From RUG705 sp934101175 (GTDB lineage Bacteria > Bacillota_I > Bacilli_A > RF39 > UBA660), in assembly GCA_934101175.1 (NCBI GenBank), contig CAKOQC010000006.1:20251-84250 (forward strand): a stretch of 64,000 nt of DNA, in the 5' to 3' direction. Each line of letters opens with the position of its first letter. Position 1 is the stretch's first letter. Below are positions 1 to 8,397 of this stretch, in pieces. A model generated the notes under the pieces. The model made no database searches. It was not told where the DNA came from and worked only from the letters and a program-made list of their open reading frames with translations. The translations under genes were made by a program, and so were the position numbers.

Positions 1-872
1 CCAACGGCTACAGCTTGATATGTAGTACATACTTCATTATCACCTGAACCATATTTATAGCCATCTTCTTTTCCAAAACATTTAGCTTCGTTTGGATCAT
101 AGATATCTACGGTATAACTTACTCCGCCGGTTACTGCTGCTACTGCTGAATTATATCCTTGATGTAGTGCTGTATTGTTGCATCCTGCATGTTCTTGGGT
201 TTTAGTTACGTGTTCTATTCTTTCACTTTGCCAGTCACGACAAGATTTACCATCTTTGTCACATTCAAAGTGATATGTTTTTATGATTTTTTCGCAATCA
301 TAAACTCCTAGACCATGACCATAATAAGTAGCCTGTCTTTTTTCACAAAGATTAGCTCCCATATATGTTCCTGATAGTACACCAAATGAACTTTTTAATG
401 GTTCATTAAACATATCGTATAAGTCCCAAGTAACAGTCATTTTTTGATTTGTTACGCCATATGTTATTGAACAGGCTTGAAATGTACACTTCATACTATC
501 GATGAATTCATCATGTTCTTCATTACCATCGTCACCGTCATCGTCACCACCAGGGGTATCATCATCGTCATCTTCTCCATCGCCACCGCCGTTAGAATTA
601 TTAGGGTCCGGATCAGGCTTTGGGTCTGGTTCTGGTTTTGGACAAGGATTACAATCTTGATCTTCTCCAGGTTGTACTTCGTTGTTATCAGTATCTACAG
701 TGAATCCACCATTTGTGTCTGCATCATCTGTTGTTGTTTCTTTTTGAGTTGTTTCTGTGCTATCACCTTCTGCTGGCTCATTAGCATATGTAATATTTAT
801 TCCTGTAAAATATAGAAAGGTAGCTATTGCCATTAGTATTAATATGGTACTCTTTAAGGTCTTCTTTGTCAT
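1..872 (-). CDS. Cys-rich secreted protein, paralogue of the 1654-3537 gene (3' end outside window)
   Basis: An open frame of about 290 codons runs from an ATG at 872 off the left edge. It has a Lys-rich start and hydrophobic signal peptide (about residues 1-30), then a Thr-, Pro-, Asp- and Gly-rich linker (about 35-125), then a Cys-containing domain. That domain shares the blocks LYDMFNEPL, FGVL-GT-GANLCE and YTVDI-DPNEA with the 627-residue protein at 1654-3537, so the two are paralogues. Its start overlaps the stop of the preceding small membrane gene (ATGA), which suggests translational coupling. I know no family for it. A surface or secreted role is inferred from the signal peptide and the Cys residues. 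Confidence 0.8.
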   Translation of the reverse strand, partial: MTKKTLKSTILILMAIATFLYFTGINITYANEPAEGDSTETTQKETTTDDADTNGGFTVDTDNNEVQPGEDQDCNPCPKPEPDPKPDPDPNNSNGGGDGEDDDDDTPGGDDDGDDGNEEHDEFIDSMKCTFQACSITYGVTNQKMTVTWDLYDMFNEPLKSSFGVLSGTYMGANLCEKRQATYYGHGLGVYDCEKIIKTYHFECDKDGKSCRDWQSERIEHVTKTQEHAGCNNTALHQGYNSAVAAVTGGVSYTVDIYDPNEAKCFGKEDGYKYGSGDNEVCTTYQAVAV

Positions 873-1549
873 TCTAATCGCCTACTTTTCTTAAATGATT
901 TGACTTTTAGAATGATAGTAACTGTAGCTAATATAGCAAAAATACTTATAGCAATAATAATTACTAAGTGTGAATTAATATAATCAATTATTTTATCAAT
1001 AAAACTTATACTATCTTCATTATTCTTAGAATTATTATCTTTATTTCCATTAGATGTATCTTTTGAATTATCATCTTTTGTTAAGCTCTTCTTATAAGTT
1101 TCAACTCTAGATTTAAATTCTTCTTCAGTTAATTCTTTTTCATAGTCAGGTTGACATAAAGCAAATTCTTCAATACCATTACATAATTCACTTTCAGAAA
1201 ACTTATTATATTTTTCAACTTCAGGTGCTTTCACAGTTTCTTTACAATTTTTTCCTATTACTATGACATCATAATTTATTTTGTCAGTGCCAACACATGT
1301 TATATTGTTTTCATCAATAACTTCACATTTAATTCTTGATGTTGAATATATATCATATTTAAACAATGTTGGAGCAGGATTGTATATTTTAAAAATGTAT
1401 TGATTATTTTCTATATAGTAAGTCGCTTTAATTTTTGATTCTAAATCATTAAATTCTTTTAACTCTGATTCAGTACATGAGGCATACGCTTTACTACTAA
1501 AGAGAATAAATAACATTAATAAAAATACTAAATATTTTCTTTTTAACAT
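869..1549 (-). CDS. Small single-pass membrane protein with extracellular Cys domain (copy 2)
   Basis: A 226-residue protein with an N-terminal signal peptide (about 1-23), an exported domain with several Cys residues, a Lys/Asp/Asn-rich stalk (about 160-185), one transmembrane helix (about 192-215) and a short basic tail. It aligns along its whole length with the 228-residue protein at 3534-4220 (shared SCTE-E, YIENN-Y--KIYNP, FSESELC-GIE, CQPDY/CNPDY-KELTEEEF). A strong AAGGAGG site precedes the start. It is coupled by ATGA to the secreted Cys-rich gene downstream. The pair looks like a membrane anchor or receptor plus a secreted partner; the function is unknown. Confidence 0.85.
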   Translation of the reverse strand: MLKRKYLVFLLMLFILFSSKAYASCTESELKEFNDLESKIKATYYIENNQYIFKIYNPAPTLFKYDIYSTSRIKCEVIDENNITCVGTDKINYDVIVIGKNCKETVKAPEVEKYNKFSESELCNGIEEFALCQPDYEKELTEEEFKSRVETYKKSLTKDDNSKDTSNGNKDNNSKNNEDSISFIDKIIDYINSHLVIIIAISIFAILATVTIILKVKSFKKSRRLE

Positions 1550-1582
1550 AATACCTCCTTTGCTTACTCTCCTACTATTAAA

Positions 1583-1591
1583 AGTATAGCA
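1583..1591 (-). promoter_or_regulatory. Extended -10 promoter of the copy-2 pair
   Basis: On the minus strand TGC-TATACT forms an extended -10 about 20 bases before the ribosome site of the 226-residue gene. It lies just past the terminator of the upstream pair, so each pair appears to be its own transcription unit. No good -35 is visible. Confidence 0.5.
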
Positions 1592-1601
1592 TAATTGTTT
1601 A

Positions 1602-1632
1602 CAAAAAAAAAGACTTTTTTAGTCTTTTTTAG
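1602..1632 (-). terminator. Intrinsic terminator after the 1654-3537 gene
   Basis: A stem of AAAAAGACT against AGTCTTTTT with a five-base loop, followed by a T-run on the minus strand, lies 22 bases past the stop of the secreted protein gene. Confidence 0.8.
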
Positions 1633-1653
1633 ATAAATTAGTGGCTGTTTATT

Positions 1654-3537
1654 TCATTTATAACTACTTGTAGGACATATATCATTCTTTTTATTATTCT
1701 TACATCTTGGTTGATATATTGGATTTTTAATTTTTTGTTCTTTATCTAGATATTCGCATTGATTTTCAATACCGCATCCTAGGGAATAAAATGTTTTATT
1801 GGTAATTAAACCATTTCTATCTATAATATTATCTTTTTGAATAAAGATACTACTACCATCTATATTCATTTTACTCCAATCTGTATATAGGTTTTCTTTA
1901 TTGTAATTTCTAATATAACTTAAGTTAATATTGGCAGCTGCATAAGTAACGGTATTAAATGATTTGTCTAATTCTGGATTTTCTTTTCCTTGTTTTTTAT
2001 TTTCATTCCATTTTTCCCAATCACTATATTTTGTTATACCATTAGGGAAAGGGTTATCTAGACTTATTGGTCTATAATAGAAGTTAAATCCTATTAACTC
2101 TGAGGTATCTTTATTATTGCTAGCTACTTCGTTATAGAATCTTTGCCTTAAACTAACATTAATTGTTGATTTATAATAACAACCATTCTTAACTAAATTT
2201 ATATCACTCTTATTTTTATTAAATGATCCTATAGCAGGAACTATATATTTAGTATATTCGTAATTTTTAGAATATTTTTTAATAATAGCAGCACATAATT
2301 TACTAGATTTCTCTTTTGTCTTAGACTTCATTGAAAATTGATAATCGTTCGTTTCTTTGGCGTTCAATGGTATAAAGATATGCCAATGACGATCACTTTC
2401 ATCTTTATAGTCATTCTTGACATAGTACCATTCATCTCCTTTGTTACGGCAAGGGTTTTCATCTTCTTTACTTACTGGTTCTGTCAAATATTCGACCATA
2501 CCTGTTTTAACATTAATACATGAGCCATATAATTCATAGCAATAGTTTTTGATTACAGTATTACCTTTGTTTTTACTTTCTTTATAACTTGTTGCTGTTC
2601 CGCCAATAGCAACAGCATGATAAGTTTTACAAATTTGACTTTCTTCTTTACCATATTTATAGCCGTCAGGTTTATCATAACATTCTGCTTCATTAGGATC
2701 AGAAATGTCAACAGTATATAACTCTTCACCAGACAGAAGTGATAATGCCGTTTGATATCCGCCTCGTAATGCTGCTTCAGTACAGCCAGAATCTGGATAT
2801 GATGCTGTACGTGTTTCTATTCTTGTTTCATAGTGACACACATATTCATAACGTATCCCATATTTATCAATTGAAACTGTAATGTCACATACCTGATATT
2901 TTACATTTCTTTTACATGAATAATTCATACTTCCAGAACCATAATACACTGCTTTTCGCATTTCACATAAATTGGCACCGATATGAGTACCCGCTAAAAC
3001 TCCAAATTTTGATGTCAATGGTTCATTAAACATATCATACAATTGACCTTTTACTTCTACTGAATGTTGTGATACTCCGTAATCTAGACTACAAGATGTA
3101 GCAGTACATTCCCATTCACCTTCTTGTTTCTTAGTTTCATGTATCAATTCTTCTTCAAGCTTGTCTATATCTACTTTATCATTGTGACTATAGTTATTAT
3201 CTTTTTCTTCTCCTTCGCCACTACCACCTCCTCCTGTATTGGTGTTGTTATTATCCTGAGGCTCATTACCACAAGTAGTACATTTACCATCATCGCCATT
3301 TTCATCATTTCCACCATCATCGCTACTATCAGTATTATCATTAATATAATCCCCACTAAAATGTATGCCGCCATCACCGCCGCCTTCACCGCCACCATCA
3401 CCGCCACCATCACCGCCACCACCACTTTCGGCTTGCTCTCCTTCTTCAACAGCATATACAAGACTTTGAATTGTAAACGAAAGAAATGTTGAAATAGCTA
3501 ACAGTAACAAAAAAAGCACTTTAATCTTTCTTTTCAT
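1654..3537 (-). CDS. Large Cys-rich secreted protein with Gly/Asp-rich linker (copy 1)
   Basis: A 627-residue protein. A signal peptide (about 1-29) is followed by a low-complexity Gly/Asp/Asn linker (about 35-125) and then a long domain with many Cys residues, ending without a transmembrane helix or LPxTG motif, so it should be released or held by its partner. The Cys spacing predicts disulfides outside the cell. Its start overlaps the stop of the 228-residue membrane protein gene (ATGA). A paralogue lies at 1-872. I do not recognise the family; an adhesin-like or coat-like role is only a guess. The Gly/Asp linker is encoded by a G-rich simple repeat, unusual in this AT-rich DNA. Confidence 0.85.
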   Translation of the reverse strand: MKRKIKVLFLLLLAISTFLSFTIQSLVYAVEEGEQAESGGGGDGGGDGGGEGGGDGGIHFSGDYINDNTDSSDDGGNDENGDDGKCTTCGNEPQDNNNTNTGGGGSGEGEEKDNNYSHNDKVDIDKLEEELIHETKKQEGEWECTATSCSLDYGVSQHSVEVKGQLYDMFNEPLTSKFGVLAGTHIGANLCEMRKAVYYGSGSMNYSCKRNVKYQVCDITVSIDKYGIRYEYVCHYETRIETRTASYPDSGCTEAALRGGYQTALSLLSGEELYTVDISDPNEAECYDKPDGYKYGKEESQICKTYHAVAIGGTATSYKESKNKGNTVIKNYCYELYGSCINVKTGMVEYLTEPVSKEDENPCRNKGDEWYYVKNDYKDESDRHWHIFIPLNAKETNDYQFSMKSKTKEKSSKLCAAIIKKYSKNYEYTKYIVPAIGSFNKNKSDINLVKNGCYYKSTINVSLRQRFYNEVASNNKDTSELIGFNFYYRPISLDNPFPNGITKYSDWEKWNENKKQGKENPELDKSFNTVTYAAANINLSYIRNYNKENLYTDWSKMNIDGSSIFIQKDNIIDRNGLITNKTFYSLGCGIENQCEYLDKEQKIKNPIYQPRCKNNKKNDICPTSSYK

Positions 3538-4220
3538 TCTAAATACCTACTCTTTCTTATAGCTTTAATCTTTAGAACAATTGTGATTATTAATAATATA
3601 GCAAAGATGGAAATTACTATAATAGTTGTTAAATGATCTTGAATATATTTAATAATATTATTTATTAAAGTTATCTTTGTTTTATTTGTATTGTTATTAT
3701 TGTCGCTTGAATTATCATCTTTAGTTTCATTTTTTTTGTTCAACCCTTTTTTATATGTTTTTACTCTTGATATAAATTCTTCTTCTGTTAATTCTTTATC
3801 ATAATCTGGATTACACAAAGTAAAATTCTCTATACCATCACATAATTCGCTTTCGGAAAAATTGTTGTATTTTGTGATAATTATAGGCTCTTGATTAAAT
3901 GCTGTAGTACAATTACTATCATAACTTTTGACTGACACATTATATTCACCATTTACTTCTCCGATGCATTTACTATTATTTATATCTATAATTTCACAGT
4001 TCAATTTGTTTGTTGTTTTAATTTCATATTTAAATACGTCTGGATCCGGATTGTATATTTTTAAAACATATTTGTTATTTTCAATATAATGAGTTACTTT
4101 AAACTGAGATTCTAGCTCTTTAAAACGATTTACTTCTTCTTCAGTACATGATGCATTTACTGTATTACTAAAGAGAATAAATAATGTTAATACAAATAAT
4201 AAATATTTATTTTTATTCAT
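3534..4220 (-). CDS. Small single-pass membrane protein with extracellular Cys domain (copy 1)
   Basis: A 228-residue paralogue of the 869-1549 product: signal peptide (about 1-23), exported domain with conserved SCTEEEV, NPDPDVFKYEI, FSESELCDGIE and CNPDYDKELTEEEF blocks, an Asn/Asp/Lys stalk, a C-terminal helix (about 193-217) and a basic tail. GGGAGTG precedes the ATG. It is the first gene of its two-gene unit and overlaps the secreted partner by four bases. Having the same architecture twice in tandem means the module was duplicated whole. Confidence 0.85.
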   Translation of the reverse strand: MNKNKYLLFVLTLFILFSNTVNASCTEEEVNRFKELESQFKVTHYIENNKYVLKIYNPDPDVFKYEIKTTNKLNCEIIDINNSKCIGEVNGEYNVSVKSYDSNCTTAFNQEPIIITKYNNFSESELCDGIENFTLCNPDYDKELTEEEFISRVKTYKKGLNKKNETKDDNSSDNNNNTNKTKITLINNIIKYIQDHLTTIIVISIFAILLIITIVLKIKAIRKSRYLE

Positions 4221-4279
4221 AAAATCACTCCCAAAAAAATCTTCAAATATTCTACTTTACAGTTCTTTGTTATAGCTAA

Positions 4280-4308
4280 ATTATACTATAAACAAAGAGA
4301 TTGTGCAA
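4280..4308 (-). promoter_or_regulatory. Sigma-A promoter of the copy-1 pair
   Basis: TTGCAC (4303-4308 reverse complement), a 17-base spacer and TATAAT (4280-4285 reverse complement) read leftward toward the gene starting at 4220. Confidence 0.75.
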
Positions 4309-4452
4309 TAATAATTAAAATTTTTTTGACAAGAAATCAAGATTATTTTTTTCTGTAAATGATGATATAAATTCAATGTTTTCAAGGGTTATCAAATATT
4401 TATAGCGTTACTTTTCTTTCTTATAAAAATTATTATAAATAAGAAAATATTA

Positions 4453-4460
4453 CATATACT
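4453..4460 (+). promoter_or_regulatory. Possible sporulation-sigma -10 element before cwlD
   Basis: CATATACT ends five bases before the cwlD ATG. It resembles the -10 of sigma-E/sigma-G type promoters (CATAnanT) and would give a leaderless or nearly leaderless mRNA. No ribosome site is visible before this ATG and no consensus -35 was found. In Bacillus, cwlD is transcribed by sporulation sigma factors, so the reading fits, but it is inference. Confidence 0.3.
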
Positions 4461-4465
4461 TTAGT

Positions 4466-5131
4466 ATGAAAAAAGAAAAGATAATAATTATATTATATTT
4501 ATTTATAACTATACTATCTATATCAAATGTTTATGCTGATATTAATAATTATGATTTATTAGGGAAAGTAATTTATCTAGATCCTGGACATGGTGGTATT
4601 GATAGTGGAACTACTTATAAGAATATTTATGAAAAAGATATTAACTTAGTACTATGCAAAAAACTATATCAAGAGTTAACTAATAGAGGTGCTAAGGTAT
4701 ACTTAACTAGAGAAACAGATAAAGATTTATCAGTATCTAAGAAACATCGTAAACGTAGTGATTTAATTAGTAGAGCATATTTAATTAATAAGACTAAGCC
4801 TGATATGTATATATCTATTCATTTAAATTATATATCTAATACTAAGTGGAAAGGATTACAAGTATTTTATACTAATAAGAATAAAGAAAATAAAGAAATA
4901 GCTAATAAGATTACTAGTTATATGAAAGAAAAGACTTCTAATGTTAAAGATCCTAAAGAGAATAATACTTATTATATGTATAAGAATATTACTACTCCGG
5001 GAGTATTAATAGAAGTAGGATTTTTATCAAACCCTGATGATAGATATAGATTAACTCATGAAGAATATCAGGATAAATTAATTTCTAATCTAACTTATAG
5101 TATTGTTAAATATTTTAAAGAAAAAGACTAA
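4466..5131 (+). CDS. cwlD: N-acetylmuramoyl-L-alanine amidase, CwlD type
   Basis: A 221-residue exported amidase_3 enzyme. A signal segment (about 1-25) precedes the zinc-amidase fold: LDPGHGGIDSG with the first zinc His, EKDINL with the zinc Glu, ISIHLN with a further zinc His, and the catalytic Glu in LIEVGFLSN. The KDINL, LTRETDKDLS and HLNYI-NTKW-GLQVFY blocks resemble Bacillus CwlD (237 residues), which acts with PdaA to make muramic-delta-lactam in spore cortex. Other amidase_3 enzymes share the fold, so CwlD is favoured rather than proven. Its presence with spoIIR in the same window supports a sporulation role. No ribosome site is seen; a leaderless start is possible. Confidence 0.8.
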   Translation: MKKEKIIIILYLFITILSISNVYADINNYDLLGKVIYLDPGHGGIDSGTTYKNIYEKDINLVLCKKLYQELTNRGAKVYLTRETDKDLSVSKKHRKRSDLISRAYLINKTKPDMYISIHLNYISNTKWKGLQVFYTNKNKENKEIANKITSYMKEKTSNVKDPKENNTYYMYKNITTPGVLIEVGFLSNPDDRYRLTHEEYQDKLISNLTYSIVKYFKEKD

Positions 5132-5187
5132 AATAAATAAACTTAACTTCAAAAGTAGACAGTTTATAAATAGTCTTTTTTATTTAT
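5122..5187 (+). terminator. Weak terminator after cwlD
   Basis: AAAGACTA at the gene end can pair with TAGTCTTT before a T-run, with a long loop. A shorter AGAC/GTCT hairpin is also possible. It is weak but sits directly between cwlD and the next promoter. Confidence 0.35.
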
Positions 5188-5198
5188 CAACATAATTG

Positions 5199-5227
5199 TT
5201 GATAGAGTGATATTTTTATGATAAAAT
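5199..5227 (+). promoter_or_regulatory. Promoter of the U32 peptidase gene
   Basis: TTGATA, 17 bases, TAAAAT with an upstream TG (extended -10). The predicted transcript starts near 5234, which rules out the in-frame ATG at 5232 and supports the ATG at 5250. Confidence 0.7.
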
Positions 5228-5249
5228 TTAGATGTTTGGAAGTGATATT

Positions 5250-7388
5250 ATGAAAAAGATAGAACTACTTGCTCCTGCTGGTAATATGGAATGCTTAAAA
5301 GCGGCAGTTATGGCAGGATGTGATGCAGTATACTTAGGAGGAGACCATTTTGGTGCTAGAGCTTTTTCTAAGAATTTTTCTCGTGAAGAAATAGTAACTG
5401 CAATTAAATATTGTCACTTATATGGAGTTAGGGTATATGTTACAGTTAATACACTTATATATGATAATGAAGTAGACGACTTTCTTAATTATATAGAATT
5501 TATACATAAAAATAATGTAGATGCTATTATTATTCAAGATTTAGGAATGTTTGATTTAGTTAGAAAGACATTTCCTAAATTAGAAATACATGCTTCTACT
5601 CAGATGCATATCCATAATTTAGATGGAGTTAAATTAATGGAAAAACTTGGTATGAAAAGAGTTGTTTTAGCTAGAGAAACTAGTATTGATAAAATTAAAG
5701 AGATTAAAGATAATAGTAATGTAGAATTAGAAGTATTTGTTCATGGTGCTTTATGTATTAGTTATTCTGGGCAATGTCTTATGAGTAGTTTAATTGGTGG
5801 TAGAAGCGGTAATAGAGGTACTTGTGCTGGTAGTTGTAGACTTAAATATGATATTGTTAATGAAAATGGAAAGAAGTTAAATACCTTGGAGTATCCTCTT
5901 AGTACTAAAGATTTAAATAGTTTAGATAATATAGGAAAACTAATAGATATTGGTGTTAGTAGTTTAAAAATAGAAGGTAGAATGAAATCATTAGAATATG
6001 TCTATATGGTAGTTAGGATATATAGAGAAGCAATTGATTCTTATTATGATACAGGTAGAGTTTATATAGATTTAGATAAACTTAAGAAATTGAAGAAGAT
6101 TTTTAATAGAGAGTACACTAAAGGATTTTTAGGAAATACAAATAATGATGATATTATTAATGGATATAGACCTAATCATATGGGCGTAGATATAGGAAGA
6201 GTAATTGATTATAATAAGGGAATGGCTAGAATTAAACTTAAAGATAATTTGGTTATTGGTAGTGGTCTTAGGGTAATTGGAAAGAATGATGTAGGAATTA
6301 AGGTTAATGATTTTTATATAAATGGCAAACTTGTTAAGGAAGCTAATGAGGGGGACACTATTAGTATTAAGGTATTAGATAAGGTGTATCCAGGTGATAA
6401 GGTAGTTATTACGTTAGATAAGAAAATTAATGATGATATTGAAAGAATGGTTAATGCTAATTTACGTAAGGTAGATATTTCAGGAAAATTTATAGGTAGA
6501 ATTAATGAGAAGATGAAGCTTATAGTTAGTGATGGAGTTAATGAAGTTTATCTAGAAGGTAATGTTTTGGAAGAAGCTAAAAAAAATCCTACTAAGGAAG
6601 AGGATATTAGAATTAAACTTAATAAGTTAGGAAATACAATATATGAATTTAAAGAGTTAGATATTGAGATAGATAATAATGTATTTATTCCAATTGGAGA
6701 AGTTAATGAACTTAGAAGAATGGTACTAGATAAACTTAGTGAGAAAAGATTATATGATACGGAGTTTATTAAGGAGAAGTATTATATAGATGTTCCTTCA
6801 TTCAAGAGAGAAAGATTAGTTAGTTGTTTAGTTAATAAGAAGGAAGATATAGATAAGTTAGATATGGATTATGATATTATATATTGTTATCAAGAAAGTG
6901 ATAAGAGTATATTAAAACTTCCTAGGGTAATAGATAAATATCCTGATAATTTGAATTTAGCATTAGTTGGAGATATTGGAGCTTTTTATCATGGAAAGAA
7001 TTTATATACAGATTTTTCTTTAAATGTTGTTAATTCTTATACAGTAGCTTTCTTACATTCACTAGGAGCTAAGATGGTTACATTATCCTATGAGCTTACG
7101 GAACTACAAATAAAGGAATTAATTGATAATTATCTTAAAAGATATAGAAGTTATCCTTCTACTGAGGTAATTGTATCAGGATATGAAGAAGTAATGATTT
7201 CTAAGTTTAGTTTGAATAAATTTTATAAGAATGATAATATTTATCTTAGAGATATGTTTGGTAATAGATATAAGATAATTAATAGAGATAATTTAATGTA
7301 TATATATAATTATAAGAAGAGAGAATGTTATAGTGATAGGTTATATGATATGGGAGTAAATTCTTTGAGATTTAATTTTGATAGATAG
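5250..7388 (+). CDS. U32 family peptidase / RlhA-like rRNA hydroxylation protein
   Basis: A 712-residue cytoplasmic protein. The N-terminal half has the U32 hallmarks: ELLAPAGN at the start, CDAVYLGG, ASTQMHIHN, FVHGALCISYSGQC and the Cys cluster GTCAGSCR, then the SLKIEGRMKS segment. The C-terminal half matches the collagenase-like DUF3656 extension. Long members such as E. coli RlhA are needed for 5-hydroxylation of 23S rRNA C2501, and others act in tRNA hydroxylation with a Fe-S cluster; true protease activity is doubtful. The start at 5250 is chosen because GGAAGTGA precedes it. It is monocistronic between its own promoter and a strong terminator. Confidence 0.85.
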   Translation: MKKIELLAPAGNMECLKAAVMAGCDAVYLGGDHFGARAFSKNFSREEIVTAIKYCHLYGVRVYVTVNTLIYDNEVDDFLNYIEFIHKNNVDAIIIQDLGMFDLVRKTFPKLEIHASTQMHIHNLDGVKLMEKLGMKRVVLARETSIDKIKEIKDNSNVELEVFVHGALCISYSGQCLMSSLIGGRSGNRGTCAGSCRLKYDIVNENGKKLNTLEYPLSTKDLNSLDNIGKLIDIGVSSLKIEGRMKSLEYVYMVVRIYREAIDSYYDTGRVYIDLDKLKKLKKIFNREYTKGFLGNTNNDDIINGYRPNHMGVDIGRVIDYNKGMARIKLKDNLVIGSGLRVIGKNDVGIKVNDFYINGKLVKEANEGDTISIKVLDKVYPGDKVVITLDKKINDDIERMVNANLRKVDISGKFIGRINEKMKLIVSDGVNEVYLEGNVLEEAKKNPTKEEDIRIKLNKLGNTIYEFKELDIEIDNNVFIPIGEVNELRRMVLDKLSEKRLYDTEFIKEKYYIDVPSFKRERLVSCLVNKKEDIDKLDMDYDIIYCYQESDKSILKLPRVIDKYPDNLNLALVGDIGAFYHGKNLYTDFSLNVVNSYTVAFLHSLGAKMVTLSYELTELQIKELIDNYLKRYRSYPSTEVIVSGYEEVMISKFSLNKFYKNDNIYLRDMFGNRYKIINRDNLMYIYNYKKRECYSDRLYDMGVNSLRFNFDR

Positions 7389-7430
7389 AAAAAAAGTTAT
7401 AATATAATGGTTTGTATTATAACTTTTTTT
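7389..7430. terminator. Bidirectional terminator between the U32 gene and the type VII cluster
   Basis: Perfect 16-bp inverted repeat (7389-7404 with 7415-7430), 10-base loop, A-run on one side and T-run on the other. It serves the converging U32 gene and the type VII cluster. Confidence 0.9.
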
Positions 7431-7439
7431 AATTATTAA

Positions 7440-7739
7440 TTATACTATTGGGGTTCTTTCAGGAATGGTAATTTCTTCAAATGAACTGAAATCTTCATTT
7501 ATTTTACTATTTAATTTTTTATAGTTATTATCAGTTTTTTGATAGTTTTCTTTTATTCCTTTAAGATCACTTTTAAATTCTGCTACTATTCCAGAAAATC
7601 CTTCTAGGACGCTATCTGAAATTTCATCAGGGATGTCAAAAGTTACTGTTGATAGTGATTTTATTTTATTCTCAGCAAGAGTACTATTTTTTTCTTGACT
7701 TTTTAATAATCCTAATTCGGGATATGTTACTTTTGTCAT
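7440..7739 (-). CDS. Small type VII-associated protein, YwqI/DUF5344-like
   Basis: A 99-residue mostly helical protein without signal peptide, last gene of the type VII cluster. Its size, the N-terminal helix, and its position after a DUF5082-like and a WXG100-like gene resemble YwqI-type helper proteins that sit beside LXG toxins and YwqH in Bacillus. No toxin gene follows here, because the cluster ends at the terminator. It overlaps the upstream gene by ATGA. Assignment rests mainly on context and size. Confidence 0.6.
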   Translation of the reverse strand: MTKVTYPELGLLKSQEKNSTLAENKIKSLSTVTFDIPDEISDSVLEGFSGIVAEFKSDLKGIKENYQKTDNNYKKLNSKINEDFSSFEEITIPERTPIV

Positions 7740-8044
7740 ATGTTATTATAATCCTCCTCTGCTTGACTTTGTCTTACACAGGTATCAACGCTACTAGCAG
7801 TAGCTATTAATTTACTAGCAAATTCTTTTAATGAATCATAGAAATCTAGGTATTGTTGTTTATCTAAAGCTACGATTTGAACATATTTGTCAGCTTTAGT
7901 TCCGCGCCATGACCTATCATCTGTAGGAATGGTTGTTAATTTTTTAAACAAATTAGTTATTTCTATGTTATATTCATTTGCTATATCAATTATTTCATTA
8001 CCTATGTCAGTAATATTTTTACTATCAGCATATGTAAAATTCAC
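7736..8044 (-). CDS. WXG100-like secreted protein (SWRGTKADKY)
   Basis: A 102-residue helical hairpin protein with a central Trp-x-Gly turn in SWRGTKADKYVQ (about residues 43-54), as in WXG100/ESX substrates. It starts with GTG at 8044, preceded by GAGGTGG; the GTG overlaps the stop of the upstream gene (GTGA). Proteins of this kind leave the cell as dimers through the EssC channel or act as chaperones for LXG toxins. The C-terminal segment is longer than in the classical gene at 8898. Confidence 0.7.
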   Translation of the reverse strand: MNFTYADSKNITDIGNEIIDIANEYNIEITNLFKKLTTIPTDDRSWRGTKADKYVQIVALDKQQYLDFYDSLKEFASKLIATASSVDTCVRQSQAEEDYNNI

Positions 8045-8379
8045 TTTTTACCACCTCTTTTGGCCGCAGCCGCAGCTGCAGCTGCAGCTAACTTTCTTAA
8101 TTCTTCAGCAATTAAGGCATTTAACTGAGCTATTCTGGCATTTACTTTAGGTACGGTCACGTTATTTAGGTGATTTTTTACTTTATTAACCGAATTTGCG
8201 GCATCAATAACTCTTTTATGAGTTTTTGTTTCATCACCATCAATATTATAGCTTTGTGCTACTGATAATGCAGTACTTTGGTATGTTCCTTCTAAACTAG
8301 ATAGCGTACTAGTAGTACTAGCAATAGTTCCTAGTAGAGCTTTACATTTAGCTAATTGTTGATAATAGTATCCTAACAT
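8041..8379 (-). CDS. DUF5082/YwqH-like helical protein with poly-Ala tail
   Basis: A 112-residue helical protein. The N-terminal segment (YYYQQLAKCKALLGTI) and the overall coiled-coil pattern resemble YwqH/DUF5082 helper proteins of type VII effectors. The C-terminus is a run of nine Ala followed by a basic tail. The Ala run comes from a GC-rich GCAGCT-type triplet repeat that stands out in this AT-rich DNA and could vary in length. AAGGAGG precedes the ATG. Confidence 0.65.
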   Translation of the reverse strand: MLGYYYQQLAKCKALLGTIASTTSTLSSLEGTYQSTALSVAQSYNIDGDETKTHKRVIDAANSVNKVKNHLNNVTVPKVNARIAQLNALIAEELRKLAAAAAAAAAKRGGKK

Positions 8380-8397
8380 ATTGTGACCTCCTTATTC

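Noticed and set aside
3124..3492. Open frames on both strands through the Gly/Asp-rich linker (3124-3492 plus strand, 3171-3461 minus strand in another frame)
   Set aside because: They are shadows of the simple-repeat linker of the secreted protein at 1654-3537: no ribosome sites and extreme composition.
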